Assembly: GCF_005848555.1 (NCBI RefSeq)
Contig: NZ_CP040518.1
Span: 2,479,001 to 2,543,000 of the forward strand
From: Blautia sp. SC05B48
GTDB lineage: Bacteria > Bacillota > Clostridia > Lachnospirales > Lachnospiraceae
DNA: 64,000 nucleotides
Reading direction: 5' to 3'
Each line of letters opens with the position of its first letter. Position 1 is the stretch's first letter. The notes beneath the pieces are model-generated. The model saw only the letters and a program-made list of their open reading frames with translations. It searched no databases and was not told the origin of the DNA. Made by a program: the position numbers and the translations under genes. Positions 26,890 to 36,144 of this stretch are shown piece by piece.

Positions 26890-27155
26890 CAGAAAAAGAA
26901 ATAAAAAACACGCTGACGAGACGAGTAAGCTGTGAAACGTTACAGAGAGAGATGTGAAGTGCTGGAAACATCTTATCGGGAAACAGCCGAAGACTACCTC
27001 TGAGTGGCCCCAATCCGGTCCGGTGATTCCGTTATCATCATAATTGAGAGGCTTTGTATCCTGGCATGACCGGGCAGCAGAGCAAGCAGGGTGGAACCGC
27101 GAGAATGAATGAACTCGTCCCTTACAGTATGTGATGTACTGTGAGGGATTTTTTT
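26890..27155 (+). promoter_or_regulatory. T-box riboswitch of thrS
   Basis: A leader of about 265 nt in the 422-bp gap before thrS. The T-box core TGGAACCGCG (27092-27101) sits in AGGGTGGAACCGCG. The terminator TCCCTTACAGTA (27118-27129)/TACTGTGAGGGA (27137-27148) with a T7 run follows. Uncharged tRNA-Thr pairing with the T-box bulge would favour antitermination and thrS expression. A possible threonine specifier ACC lies at 26996-26998 (tentative). Confidence 0.9.
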
Positions 27156-27233
27156 ATTGCAGAATCTCTTGCAAAAGCAGACACATGCTGTGTATCATAG
27201 AAACTTCATTTAAAATGAAAGGAGAAAAAAACA

Positions 27234-29195
27234 ATGATCATTACATTAAAAGACGGCTCAAAAAAAGAATACGCAGAAGCAAAATCTGTGATCGATATCG
27301 CCTATGACATCAGCGAAGGTCTCGCACGTGCAGCATGTGCAGGAGAGGTAAACGGAGAGGTTGTAGATCTTCGTACCGTTCTTGACAGTGACTGTGAACT
27401 GAACATCCTCACAGCAAAAGACGAGAAGGGCCTTGCAGTTCTCCGCCATACAGCATCTCACGTAATGGCACAGGCTGTACAGAACTTATACCCGGAGGCA
27501 AAGGTTGCCATCGGACCATCCATTGATACAGGCTTCTACTATGATTTCGACCACGAGCCATTTTCCCGTGAGGATCTTGACGCCATTGAGAAAGAGATGA
27601 AAAAGATCATCAAAAAAGGCGCAAAGATCGAGCGTTTCACAAAATCCCGTGAAGATGCCATCGCATACTTCAAAGAGAAAAATGAGCCATACAAGATTGA
27701 ACTGATCGAGGATCTTCCTGAGGGAGAAGAGATTTCCTTTTATTCACAGGGAGACTGGACAGACCTTTGTGCAGGCCCGCACCTGATGAGTGTAAAAGGT
27801 ATCAAGGCATTCAAGCTTCTTTCTTCTTCCAGCGCATACTGGAGAGGCAGCGAGAAGAATGCAATGCTCACACGTATCTACGGAACTGCCTATGCTACAA
27901 AGGATGAGCTGAAAGAGCATCTGGAGCAGATGGAAGAGGCAAAGAGACGTGACCATAACAAGCTTGGTCGTGAGATGAAGATCTTCACAACTGTAGATGT
28001 GATCGGACAGGGACTTCCGCTTATCATGCCAAACGGTGTGATCATGATGCAGGAGCTGCAGAGATGGATCGAGGATGAGGAGACAAAACGTGGCTATGTA
28101 AGAACAAAGACTCCTCTTATGGCAAAGAGCGATCTTTACAAGATCTCCGGACACTGGGATCATTACAAGGACGGTATGTTCGTACTTGGTGATGAGGAGA
28201 AGGACAAAGAGGTTTACGCACTTCGTCCGATGACATGCCCGTTCCAGTACTATGTATACAAAGCAGAGCAGCACAGCTATCGTGATCTGCCGATCCGTCT
28301 CGGCGAAACTTCCACACTGTTCCGTAATGAGGATTCCGGTGAGATGCACGGCCTGACACGAGTTCGTCAGTTTACGATCTCTGAGGGTCATCTGATCGTA
28401 AGACCGGATCAGATGGTAAAAGAGTTCAAAGATTGTATCGCACTTGCCCAGTACTGTCTCCAGGTACTTGGTGTTGAGGAGGATGTAACCTATCATCTTT
28501 CCAAATGGGATCCGAAAAATAAAGAGAAATACATCGGTGAGCCGGAAGTATGGGAGGAGACAGAAGGTCATATCCGCCAGATGCTGAACGAGCTGAATAT
28601 TCCGTTTACAGAGGATGTAGGAGAGGCTGCTTTCTACGGACCGAAGGTTGATATCAACGCAAAGAACGTATACGGAAAAGAAGACACCATGATCACGATC
28701 CAGTGGGATGCACTTCTTGCAGAGCAGTTTGATATGTACTATATCGATGAGAATGGCGACAAACAGCGTCCGTACATCATCCACCGTACATCCATGGGAT
28801 GCTATGAGAGAACACTGGCATGGCTCATTGAGAAATACGCAGGAATGTTCCCGACATGGCTTTGCCCTGAGCAGGTTCGTGTGATCCCAATCTCCGAGAA
28901 GTACAACGATTATGCACAGAAGGTTGAAGCTCAGATGAGAGAAGCAGGAATCCGCTGCTCTGTAGACGGACGTTCCGAGAAGATGGGATACAAGATCCGT
29001 GAGGCACGTCTTGAGAGAGTACCTTACATGCTTATCGTTGGAGCAAAAGAGGAAGAAGAGGGTAAGGTTTCCGTAAGAAGCCGTTATCTTGGCGATGAGG
29101 GAATGAAAGATCTTGGTGAGTTCATCAGTTTCATCAAGGAAGAGATTAAGAACAAAACAATCCGTAAGATTGAGGTTCAGGAAGAGAAGAAATAA
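27234..29195 (+). CDS. thrS: Threonyl-tRNA synthetase
   Basis: Class II synthetase, 653 aa. The TGS domain lies at residues 1-60 and the editing-domain metal motif HTASHVMAQA near 70. The catalytic core has PMTCPFQYYVYKAEQHSYRD and GLTRVRQFTISEGHL, and the C-terminal anticodon domain includes VRVIPISEKYNDYA. It charges tRNA-Thr. ATG follows AAAGGAGAAAAAAACA. Controlled by the T-box leader upstream. Confidence 0.97.
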   Translation: MIITLKDGSKKEYAEAKSVIDIAYDISEGLARAACAGEVNGEVVDLRTVLDSDCELNILTAKDEKGLAVLRHTASHVMAQAVQNLYPEAKVAIGPSIDTGFYYDFDHEPFSREDLDAIEKEMKKIIKKGAKIERFTKSREDAIAYFKEKNEPYKIELIEDLPEGEEISFYSQGDWTDLCAGPHLMSVKGIKAFKLLSSSSAYWRGSEKNAMLTRIYGTAYATKDELKEHLEQMEEAKRRDHNKLGREMKIFTTVDVIGQGLPLIMPNGVIMMQELQRWIEDEETKRGYVRTKTPLMAKSDLYKISGHWDHYKDGMFVLGDEEKDKEVYALRPMTCPFQYYVYKAEQHSYRDLPIRLGETSTLFRNEDSGEMHGLTRVRQFTISEGHLIVRPDQMVKEFKDCIALAQYCLQVLGVEEDVTYHLSKWDPKNKEKYIGEPEVWEETEGHIRQMLNELNIPFTEDVGEAAFYGPKVDINAKNVYGKEDTMITIQWDALLAEQFDMYYIDENGDKQRPYIIHRTSMGCYERTLAWLIEKYAGMFPTWLCPEQVRVIPISEKYNDYAQKVEAQMREAGIRCSVDGRSEKMGYKIREARLERVPYMLIVGAKEEEEGKVSVRSRYLGDEGMKDLGEFISFIKEEIKNKTIRKIEVQEEKK

Positions 29196-29222
29196 GAAAA
29201 ATAGATGATCAATAGATAAATA

Positions 29223-29258
29223 AAAGGCGACCCGTGTGATAAGCGGGCCGCCTTTATT
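29223..29258 (+). terminator. Terminator after thrS
   Basis: AAAGGCGACCCG (29223-29234) pairs with CGGGCCGCCTTT (29244-29255) with one mismatch and a 9-nt loop, then ATTCTT. The convergent aroE gene ends at 29322. Confidence 0.75.
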
Positions 29259-29321
29259 CTTGATCCGACAATATTGAGGCCACGCTGTGATGCGGAGGCG
29301 GTCAATGTTGCCGGATATTTT

Positions 29322-30188
29322 TTATTTAAAATATTTCTCCCGGACGAGTTCAACCGGCATGTCCAGTCCGGTCCAGATGTGGAAAGCCTTTACACCCTGG
29401 TGGAGCAGCATGTACATTCCGTTAAAGGTTGGACATCCGGCTTCCCGGGCTTCCCGAAGGAGTCTGGTTTCTCTTGGTTCATACACAACATCGGCTACGG
29501 TAAGTTCCGGATGGAACAGAGTCTTATCCGGAATCACGGTGCCTGTCACATCCGGAACCATTCCCACAGAAGTTGCATTGATGAGGAGATTGCTTTCCTC
29601 CAGTGCATCCTTCAGCGCAGTGTGATCATCCATCTCATGAAGTATCATCTCACATTCTGTCATATGAGACATTTTTTCTGCCATGGCAGCGGCGCGCTCC
29701 CAGTAACGGCTGGTAGGACGTGCAAAAACATGGATCTTTTTTGCCCCCTCCAGGGCGGACTGGCCGCAGATCGCCATTCCGGCACCACCGACGCCCATAA
29801 CGGTGATGGTTCGTCCTTTTACATCACAGCCGGCATCTCTGGCAGACTGGGTAAATCCATAACCATCGGTATTAAACCCCTTTAATTTTCCATTGTCGTT
29901 GCGTACGGTATTTACCGCTCCGATCAGCTGGGCAGTGGGAGAAAGCTCGTCCAAAAACTCCACGATCTTATTCTTGTTTGGCATGGTCAGGTTAAAGCCC
30001 TTGATCCCACAGGCTTTCAGTCCTTCCACAGCCTGGGGAAGGGTCTCCTCTGTTACATCAAAACAGAGATACACATAATCAAGTCCAAGATAACGGAATG
30101 CCTCATTGTGCATTAAAGGTGATACGCTGTGTGCGACGGGGCTTCCCAGAAGGCCGGTAAGCCCGGTATGTCCGGTAATATTGATCAT
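29322..30188 (-). CDS. aroE: Shikimate dehydrogenase (AroE/YdiB family)
   Basis: NADP-dependent reduction of 3-dehydroshikimate in aromatic amino-acid synthesis. The substrate site has GSPVAHSVSPLMHNEAF and FNLTMPNKNKI. The nucleotide loop reads VMGVGGAGMAI, where most AroE proteins have GAGGAxxAI. Asn/Asp of the active site are in GAVNTV and FNTDGYGF. Length is 288 aa. It stands alone on the minus strand, away from other aro genes. AGGAGG precedes the ATG on that strand. A quinate/shikimate dehydrogenase role (YdiB-like) cannot be excluded. Confidence 0.88.
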   Translation of the reverse strand: MINITGHTGLTGLLGSPVAHSVSPLMHNEAFRYLGLDYVYLCFDVTEETLPQAVEGLKACGIKGFNLTMPNKNKIVEFLDELSPTAQLIGAVNTVRNDNGKLKGFNTDGYGFTQSARDAGCDVKGRTITVMGVGGAGMAICGQSALEGAKKIHVFARPTSRYWERAAAMAEKMSHMTECEMILHEMDDHTALKDALEESNLLINATSVGMVPDVTGTVIPDKTLFHPELTVADVVYEPRETRLLREAREAGCPTFNGMYMLLHQGVKAFHIWTGLDMPVELVREKYFK

Positions 30189-30342
30189 TGTTCGATTCCC
30201 TCCTGTATCTCATAAAATAGAATTTCTTTACGAAATATAATAAAAAATATTTTAGCACTATAAAGTGCGAAAATCAACAAATACAAATATTGTACGGAAA
30301 TTTATACATTTTTGTCGTTGATTCATAGAAAAAAACTATAAA

Positions 30343-30387
30343 TGTCGAGACAGACAGAAATGACCCGATAAGTTTGGAGAATCGACA
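30343..30387 (+). promoter_or_regulatory. Putative Spo0A boxes upstream of spoIIGA
   Basis: TGTCGAG (30343-30349) and, on the opposite strand, TGTCGAT (30381-30387), each six of seven matches to the 0A box TGTCGAA. The second lies 8 bp upstream of the -35. The weaker TGTCGTT at 30313-30319 is a third candidate. Confidence 0.6.
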
Positions 30388-30394
30388 TCCGGAT

Positions 30395-30427
30395 TTGACA
30401 AAATATGCAAAGAGCCTGCCCTATAAT
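30395..30427 (+). promoter_or_regulatory. spoIIGA promoter with a 21-nt spacer
   Basis: Consensus TTGACA (30395-30400) and TATAAT (30422-30427) with a 21-nt spacer. An over-long spacer with perfect hexamers is the known signature of Spo0A-activated spoIIG/spoIIE promoters in Bacillus. Confidence 0.75.
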
Positions 30428-30485
30428 AAATGCACTTACCAAAGTTGAGAATCGATGGCAGACGAAACAGCAGTGGGGGAAGCTT

Positions 30486-31337
30486 ATGTATCAGAGGATA
30501 TACATAGATATCGTTTTTATGACGAATTTCCTTATGGATTACATGCTTTTAAGACTTGTGGGAAAATTTCTGCATCTTGACGGGAAACGCAGAAGATGTG
30601 TGATATCCGCTGCCTTTGGATCTTTTGTATCCTGCCTGCTTGTATGTGCACCTTTTAAGATCATTTTTCCTGCCGCTGTACTGATCCATGGCGGCTGCGC
30701 TTTTTTTATGGCGTCGTTTGCTTTTCGACTGAAAAAAGGCGGCCTTCTTGCAAAAACCATTCTGGCTCTGTATTTCACAGCTTTTGTGTTTGGAGGGATC
30801 TATCATGCACTGGAAACGGAAAGAGCCATGACAGTGAAAATATTTCTGCTTTTTCTGTCAGGGATTTATGGCACACTTTATACCCTGGGATGTGTGACTG
30901 AGACCTTCCGGTTTGGAAGAAGAAATATTTTCCCGGTCACTTTGAAATATCAGGGGAAGCTGAAGCAGACATACGGCTTTTATGATACCGGAAATCTCCT
31001 TATGGATCCTGTGAAAAAACAGCCGGTATCGATCATCAAACAGGAACTTTTGGGAAGCCTGATATCGAAAGAGCAGGTGAAAAAACTGATGGATATAAAA
31101 GATAAACCAGAGGAACTGGAAAATACAGGATTTGTCAGCCTGCAGCCGCATTTTCTGAGCTGTCATACCGCAGATGGAAAAAAGGGACTGCTGCTGGCAG
31201 TGATCCTTGATGAACTTCTGATCCAGACTCCCGGAAGGGTGATACATGTAGGAAAACCGGTGCTTGCCATAACATCCGAGCCCTCAGCTTTGGGAGAAGA
31301 GTACGAGATACTTTTGAATTCCAGACTATTAAATTGA
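30486..31337 (+). CDS. spoIIGA: Sigma-E processing protease SpoIIGA
   Basis: Membrane-bound aspartic protease that matures pro-sigma-E in the mother cell after asymmetric division. The N-terminal half has about five membrane segments ([20 protein letters not shown] and onward). The cytosolic half starts with the catalytic motif [11 protein letters not shown] (Asp in DTG). At 283 aa it is close to family size. ATG 30486 is preceded by GGGGGAAGC; the upstream frame start would lie in the promoter. sigE follows 16 bp downstream. Confidence 0.95.
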   Translation: MYQRIYIDIVFMTNFLMDYMLLRLVGKFLHLDGKRRRCVISAAFGSFVSCLLVCAPFKIIFPAAVLIHGGCAFFMASFAFRLKKGGLLAKTILALYFTAFVFGGIYHALETERAMTVKIFLLFLSGIYGTLYTLGCVTETFRFGRRNIFPVTLKYQGKLKQTYGFYDTGNLLMDPVKKQPVSIIKQELLGSLISKEQVKKLMDIKDKPEELENTGFVSLQPHFLSCHTADGKKGLLLAVILDELLIQTPGRVIHVGKPVLAITSEPSALGEEYEILLNSRLLN

Positions 31338-31353
31338 GAAGGGGGCTTTTGTT

Positions 31354-32079
31354 ATGAACAGAGCAGCTGCAAGATCCTATCCGTTTCAGGTGATCCGGAA
31401 ATTTATGTTCAATCGTCCGGGAGAGGTTTTTTATATTGGTGGAAATGATATCCTTCCGGCGCCGTTGTCAGCAGAACGGGAGGCTGAAGTGATCGAAATG
31501 CTGGGAACAGAAAAGGAAAAAGAAGGAAAGTCGGTTCTGATCGAGCACAATCTACGGCTGGTGGTTTATATTGCAAAGAAATTTGACAATACAGGGGTAG
31601 GTGTGGAGGATCTGATCTCCATCGGAACCATAGGGCTCATAAAGGCTATCAATACCTTTGATCCGGTAAAAAATATCAAGCTTGCTACCTATGCATCACG
31701 ATGTATCGAAAATGAGATTCTGATGTATCTGAGGAGAAACAGTAAAACAAAGATGGAGGTTTCCATTGATGAGCCGCTGAATGTGGACTGGGATGGAAAT
31801 GAGCTGCTGCTTTCGGATATCCTGGGAACGGATGACGATGTGATCTCCAGACGTCTGGAAGATGAGGTGGAGATCGCACTTCTTGGAAAAGCCATCAGCA
31901 AACTGACAAAGCGGGAACAGATGATCATCCGTCTGCGATTCGGGATCGGAAACCGGGAAGGAAGAGAGAAAACACAGAAGGAGGTAGCGGATCTTTTAGG
32001 AATTTCGCAATCCTACATTTCCCGCCTGGAAAAGCGGATCATGAAGCGGCTGCGGAAAGAAATCGTAAAGTATGAATAG
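31354..32079 (+). CDS. sigE: Sporulation sigma factor SigE (sigma-E)
   Basis: Early mother-cell sigma factor, 241 aa. The pro-sequence region is the N-terminal 25-30 residues, region 2 reads [19 protein letters not shown] and the region 4 HTH is [20 protein letters not shown]. SpoIIGA (upstream gene) activates it. In many spore formers sigG follows sigE directly; here an AraC gene follows. Ribosome site GAGAAGGGGG precedes the ATG. Confidence 0.96.
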   Translation: MNRAAARSYPFQVIRKFMFNRPGEVFYIGGNDILPAPLSAEREAEVIEMLGTEKEKEGKSVLIEHNLRLVVYIAKKFDNTGVGVEDLISIGTIGLIKAINTFDPVKNIKLATYASRCIENEILMYLRRNSKTKMEVSIDEPLNVDWDGNELLLSDILGTDDDVISRRLEDEVEIALLGKAISKLTKREQMIIRLRFGIGNREGREKTQKEVADLLGISQSYISRLEKRIMKRLRKEIVKYE

Positions 32080-32097
32080 AAGAAACCGGAAAAAACG

Positions 32098-32164
32098 GTT
32101 TACCGGACAGGGACAACGTGTTATATTGGAAAAAAAGAGCGGAAACAGTCATTTTCCGGTAAAC
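32098..32164. repeat. Spaced inverted repeat before the AraC gene
   Basis: GTTTACCGGA (32098-32107) and TCCGGTAAAC (32155-32164) are perfect inverse copies 47 nt apart, between sigE and the AraC gene. They could be operator half-sites or a long-range hairpin. Confidence 0.4.
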
Positions 32165-32184
32165 GAGGAGTTTAAAGAAATACG

Positions 32185-33183
32185 ATGGACAGAGAAGAGC
32201 TTGACCGTTATCTGAGAAAGATAACACCAAGAGAAAAAGAGATTTTGGAAGGGATTTCCCTGGAGGAACTGCAAAGGCAGGATACCTGCCGTTTTGCAAA
32301 GGCCGGCCAGGGAACTTATCTTTTTGAGGGAAGCCTGTTTATGGCACCGGGAGAAAAAATCGTGGTAAGCAGGCAGGACCGCTATGTGAGAGTCCTGCCC
32401 CACCAGCATGATTATATAGAGCTTTGTTACCTCTGGTCAGGAAGCTGCAGTCAGACCATAGAAGGGAAGAAGATCGTTACCAGCGAGGGAGATGTCTGTA
32501 TTTTTGATACCCAGGCAGTGCACGCGATCGAGGCGGGCGGTGAAAACGATATTCTGGTAAATATCCTTATGAGCCGGGAATTCTTTGACACTGCCTTTCT
32601 GAGCCGGATGCCGCGCCAGGGAATAGTTTCGGAGTTCCTTGCGGAATCGGTGACCAGAAGCAGGAAGAAAAAGCATTATCTGTATTTTAAAACTCATGGG
32701 AACAACCGGGTGGGTGAGATCATGGAGCAGATCATATCTGAGTATTATGCCCGGGATATCGGTATGGAAGAGGTGATGGAAAGCTATGTGATCATTCTGT
32801 TTACAGAGCTTCTCAGGACCTGGCGTGACGAGACAAAGAAACAGGCATCTGTTGCAAAGGAGGTACAGATCCTGGAGCTTCTTTCCTATATCGAAAAAAA
32901 TTACGAAACATGCACACTTCCGGAAATGGGAAGGGCATTTGGAATGCATGGAAATTATCTCACAGCTCTTCTGAAAGAAAAAACAGGAAGAAGCTTTGTG
33001 GAACATGTTCAGGAACAGCGCCTGAAAAAAGCAAGGATGCTTCTGGAAACAACGGAACTGCCGCTTTCAGAGCTGATTCCACTGTGTGGTTACAACAATA
33101 TGAATTTCTTTTACCGGAAATTCCGTGAGGCAGAGGGGTGTACACCGGCGCAGTATCGGAAAGAATATCGAAACACCTTATAA
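32185..33183 (+). CDS. AraC-family regulator upstream of GH78 gene 2
   Basis: A 332-aa regulator with an N-terminal cupin (LPHQHDYIELCYLWSGSCSQ and TSEGDVCIFDTQAVHAI) and a C-terminal AraC HTH pair (MGRAFGMHGNYLTALLKEKT, IPLCGYNNMNFFYRKFREAE). Domain order and several motifs resemble the regulator at 22786-23838, so they look like paralogs. It is 103 bp upstream of the GH78 gene and co-directional, so it probably controls it. A 10-bp inverted repeat (GTTTACCGGA 32098-32107, TCCGGTAAAC 32155-32164) precedes the gene. Confidence 0.87.
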   Translation: MDREELDRYLRKITPREKEILEGISLEELQRQDTCRFAKAGQGTYLFEGSLFMAPGEKIVVSRQDRYVRVLPHQHDYIELCYLWSGSCSQTIEGKKIVTSEGDVCIFDTQAVHAIEAGGENDILVNILMSREFFDTAFLSRMPRQGIVSEFLAESVTRSRKKKHYLYFKTHGNNRVGEIMEQIISEYYARDIGMEEVMESYVIILFTELLRTWRDETKKQASVAKEVQILELLSYIEKNYETCTLPEMGRAFGMHGNYLTALLKEKTGRSFVEHVQEQRLKKARMLLETTELPLSELIPLCGYNNMNFFYRKFREAEGCTPAQYRKEYRNTL

Positions 33184-33201
33184 ATGGTTAATATTTTGAT
33201 G

Positions 33202-33233
33202 AAAAAGCGTTATTGAAGGATGACGCTTTTTTT
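33202..33233 (+). terminator. Terminator after the AraC gene
   Basis: AAAAAGCGT (33202-33210) pairs with ACGCTTTTT (33223-33231), followed by further T. The GH78 gene 2 therefore probably has its own promoter in 33232-33286. Confidence 0.8.
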
Positions 33234-33286
33234 GTTACCATCTCTGTAAGAACTGATAATATCATGGAAAATCGGGGGTAGAACCT

Positions 33287-35935
33287 ATGTTAAAAATCAA
33301 TGAGATCCGCATGGATTATGAGAAAGAACAGATTGGAATCACACATATTCCGGAGTTCAGCTGGACATTAGAAAGTGATAAGAGAAATGTGCGCCAGGAT
33401 ACCTGGGAACTGGAAATTGCCGAGGATAAGGATTTTGAGAAAAAAATCTATAAAAGCGGAAGAATGAACAGTGATGCATCTGCGCAGATCATTCCTGAGG
33501 ATGTGAAACTTGAATCCCAGAAGAAATATTTTGCTCGTGTAAAAGTAACTGCCAACGGAGAAGAAACAGAATGGGCAGAGACATCGTTTGTCACAGGAAT
33601 TCTGGATAACAGTCAGTGGAAAGCGGTGTTTGTATCTGCAGAGGAAGAGGCAGATAAAGATAATTCCAAGGGTACCTATGTAAGAAATGAATTTACAGTG
33701 AAAAAACCTGTAAAAGAAGCCTATGTATCCGCAACTGCACTGGGACTGTATCATTTCTATCTCAATGGCAGAAAAGTAGGAAATGATGAACTGACACCAG
33801 GATGGACATCCTACCGTAAACATCTTTGCTTCCAGACTTACGAAGTAACGGATTACCTGAAAGAAGGCAAAAATGCGGCAGGTGCCGTGCTGGCAGCAGG
33901 CTGGTATAAAGGTAAAATGGGATTTGAAGGCCTTGAAAAGAACAGAAATCACTATGGAGAGAATACGGCACTTCTGGCGCAGATGGTGATCCGTTATGCG
34001 GATGGGACCGAAGAGCTTTTTGTGACAGATGAGAGCTGGAGCGGTGCAGATGCACCGGTTGTGTTTGCGGAGATCTACGATGGTGAGATCTACGACGGAG
34101 CAAAAGAGATCAAAGGATGGGCAGAGGCCGGATGTACAGCCGGACAGTGGAAGCCGGTCCGTAAACTGGATTACGATTTTTCTGTTCTTACCGGACAGGG
34201 AAGCGGAAAGGTTTCCCTTATGGATGAAGTAAAACCAAAAAAAATTTTTGAGACACCACAGGGAGATCTGGTGATTGATTTCGGCCAGAATATGAGTGCT
34301 CTTATTCAGGTTACCGCAGCAGGTAAAAAAGGTGATGTAATCCGTCTGGACTGCTTTGAGGTGCTGGATTCCAAAGGAAATGTATATCTGGATAACCTGA
34401 GAGGGGCAAAGGAATCTCTTCAGTATACATTCGGGGAAGACGGAACCATCACATACCGTCCGTCATTCACATTTATGGGATTCCGCTATGCGAAGATCGT
34501 TTCCTTTCCAGGCGAGCCATCCCTTGACAATTTCACGGCAAATGCCATCCATACCAAGATGGAGCGTACAGGATTCCTTGAGACATCGAATCCGGATCTG
34601 AATCAGCTTGCACATAATATTCTCTGGGGACTGAAGAGCAATTTTGTGGATGTTCCCACAGACTGCCCGCAGAGAGATGAGCGTCTTGGATGGACCGGTG
34701 ATGCAGAGATCTTCTGCCGTACGGCATGCTTCCTTGAAAATACCTACTCCTTCTACCGAAAATGGCTCCGTGATGTGGAGGCAGACCAGACAGAGGAAGG
34801 CGGTGTTGCCCATGTTGTTCCGGATATCATTTCCGGAAACGAAGGGGATAACTGGCTCCTTGAGCAGGGAAGTCATTCTGCAGCAGCTTGGGCAGATGTG
34901 GCTGTGATCAATCCCTGGACCATGTATCTGACGTTTGGTGACAAAGAGATTCTGAAGATCCAGTACAACAGCATGAAGAACTGGATCAACTTTATGAGAG
35001 AATATTCTGTGGATTATATCTGGAACTACAAGCTGCAGTTCGGTGACTGGGTAGCTTTGGATGCTGAGGAAGGCAGCTATTTCGGTGCAACACCGAATGA
35101 TCTGACCTGTACTGCATACTTTGCATATTCCACAGGTCTGTTTGTAAAAGCAGCAGAAGCCCTGGGATGCACTGAGGACGTGAAAGAGTACACAGATCTT
35201 TACAATAAAGTTGTAGATAAATTCCAGAGAACCTTCTTTGATGAAAACGGTGAGATGACAGCACAGACGCAGACCGCACATATCGTGGCACTGTACTTCG
35301 AACTGGTACCGGAAAAATATAAAGAGAAAACCGTTCAGGGGCTTTTGAGACTTCTGAAAAAAGAGAACGATCATCTTGTAACCGGATTTGTGGGAACTCC
35401 GTATTTCTGCCACGCATTAAGCCAGAACGGACATGTAAAAGAAGCTTACGACTTGCTTCTGAAAGATGATTTCCCATCATGGCTGTATCAGGTAAAAATG
35501 GGCGCAACTACAGTCTGGGAGCACTGGGATGGCCTGAAGCCGGACGGAACCATGTGGAGTGCAGATATGAACTCCTTCAATCACTATGCTTACGGTTCTA
35601 TCGGAGAGTGGCTGGTTCGTGTGATGGCAGGCCTTGAGGTGGATGAGAAGGAACCTGGATACAAACATGCAGTAATCTATCCGAGAATGGGTGGAAACCT
35701 GGACTATGTAAAGGCTGAGTATCGTTCTGTATACGGACCGGTAAGAAGCTTCTGGGAAGAAAAACCGGGAGAGACGGTTCTGCATGTTTCCATACCTGCA
35801 AATACAACTGCAACTATCTGCCTGGACGGTGCAAAGGTAGTGAAAGCCGCAGATGGACTTAACTTCACAGCCGCAGACGGATTTATGCAGGCAGAGACCG
35901 GATCCGGAGATTATGAGATCCATTTTGTGAGATAA
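33287..35935 (+). CDS. GH78 alpha-L-rhamnosidase, long form
   Basis: An 882-aa protein with the full bacterial rhamnosidase architecture. An N-terminal Fn3-like domain (residues 1-110) is followed by a rhamnosidase N-terminal sandwich (LYHFYLNGRKVGNDELTPGW). A second sandwich and the (alpha/alpha)6 catalytic domain come next, then a C-terminal beta domain. The catalytic hallmark DCPQRDERLGWTGD is intact and the general-base segment is TTVWEHWDG. No signal peptide, so rhamnosides are probably hydrolysed inside the cell. It differs from the shorter GH78 at 24014, which lacks the hallmark Glu. Confidence 0.93.
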   Translation: MLKINEIRMDYEKEQIGITHIPEFSWTLESDKRNVRQDTWELEIAEDKDFEKKIYKSGRMNSDASAQIIPEDVKLESQKKYFARVKVTANGEETEWAETSFVTGILDNSQWKAVFVSAEEEADKDNSKGTYVRNEFTVKKPVKEAYVSATALGLYHFYLNGRKVGNDELTPGWTSYRKHLCFQTYEVTDYLKEGKNAAGAVLAAGWYKGKMGFEGLEKNRNHYGENTALLAQMVIRYADGTEELFVTDESWSGADAPVVFAEIYDGEIYDGAKEIKGWAEAGCTAGQWKPVRKLDYDFSVLTGQGSGKVSLMDEVKPKKIFETPQGDLVIDFGQNMSALIQVTAAGKKGDVIRLDCFEVLDSKGNVYLDNLRGAKESLQYTFGEDGTITYRPSFTFMGFRYAKIVSFPGEPSLDNFTANAIHTKMERTGFLETSNPDLNQLAHNILWGLKSNFVDVPTDCPQRDERLGWTGDAEIFCRTACFLENTYSFYRKWLRDVEADQTEEGGVAHVVPDIISGNEGDNWLLEQGSHSAAAWADVAVINPWTMYLTFGDKEILKIQYNSMKNWINFMREYSVDYIWNYKLQFGDWVALDAEEGSYFGATPNDLTCTAYFAYSTGLFVKAAEALGCTEDVKEYTDLYNKVVDKFQRTFFDENGEMTAQTQTAHIVALYFELVPEKYKEKTVQGLLRLLKKENDHLVTGFVGTPYFCHALSQNGHVKEAYDLLLKDDFPSWLYQVKMGATTVWEHWDGLKPDGTMWSADMNSFNHYAYGSIGEWLVRVMAGLEVDEKEPGYKHAVIYPRMGGNLDYVKAEYRSVYGPVRSFWEEKPGETVLHVSIPANTTATICLDGAKVVKAADGLNFTAADGFMQAETGSGDYEIHFVR

Positions 35936-35958
35936 GAAAAAAGAGAGGTATTTTTTAG

Positions 35959-36013
35959 AAAAGGCGGCTGCCAGGCCTATCCGGAAGATAGGCTGTGGGC
36001 AGCTGCCTTTTTT
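35959..36013 (+). terminator. Terminator after GH78 gene 2
   Basis: AAAAGGCGGCTGCC pairs with GGCAGCTGCCTTTTTT around an inner stem GCCTATC/GATAGGC. A strong extended hairpin with a T-run. Confidence 0.85.
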
Positions 36014-36144
36014 GACCAGAGCAGGAGGCAGAGAGAAGATTTAAAATTCCGGGAAATACAGTAGAATTCGTCAGAGACCTTCGGTATAATAAATACAGAG
36101 TGTTTACAGAACTACAGAATGAACAAAAGAAGGGATGTGGCAGA

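Noticed and set aside
30405..30485. Upstream extension of spoIIGA to an ATG at 30405
   Set aside because: It would begin before the -10 box (30422-30427) and lacks a ribosome site; 30486 has GGGGGA.
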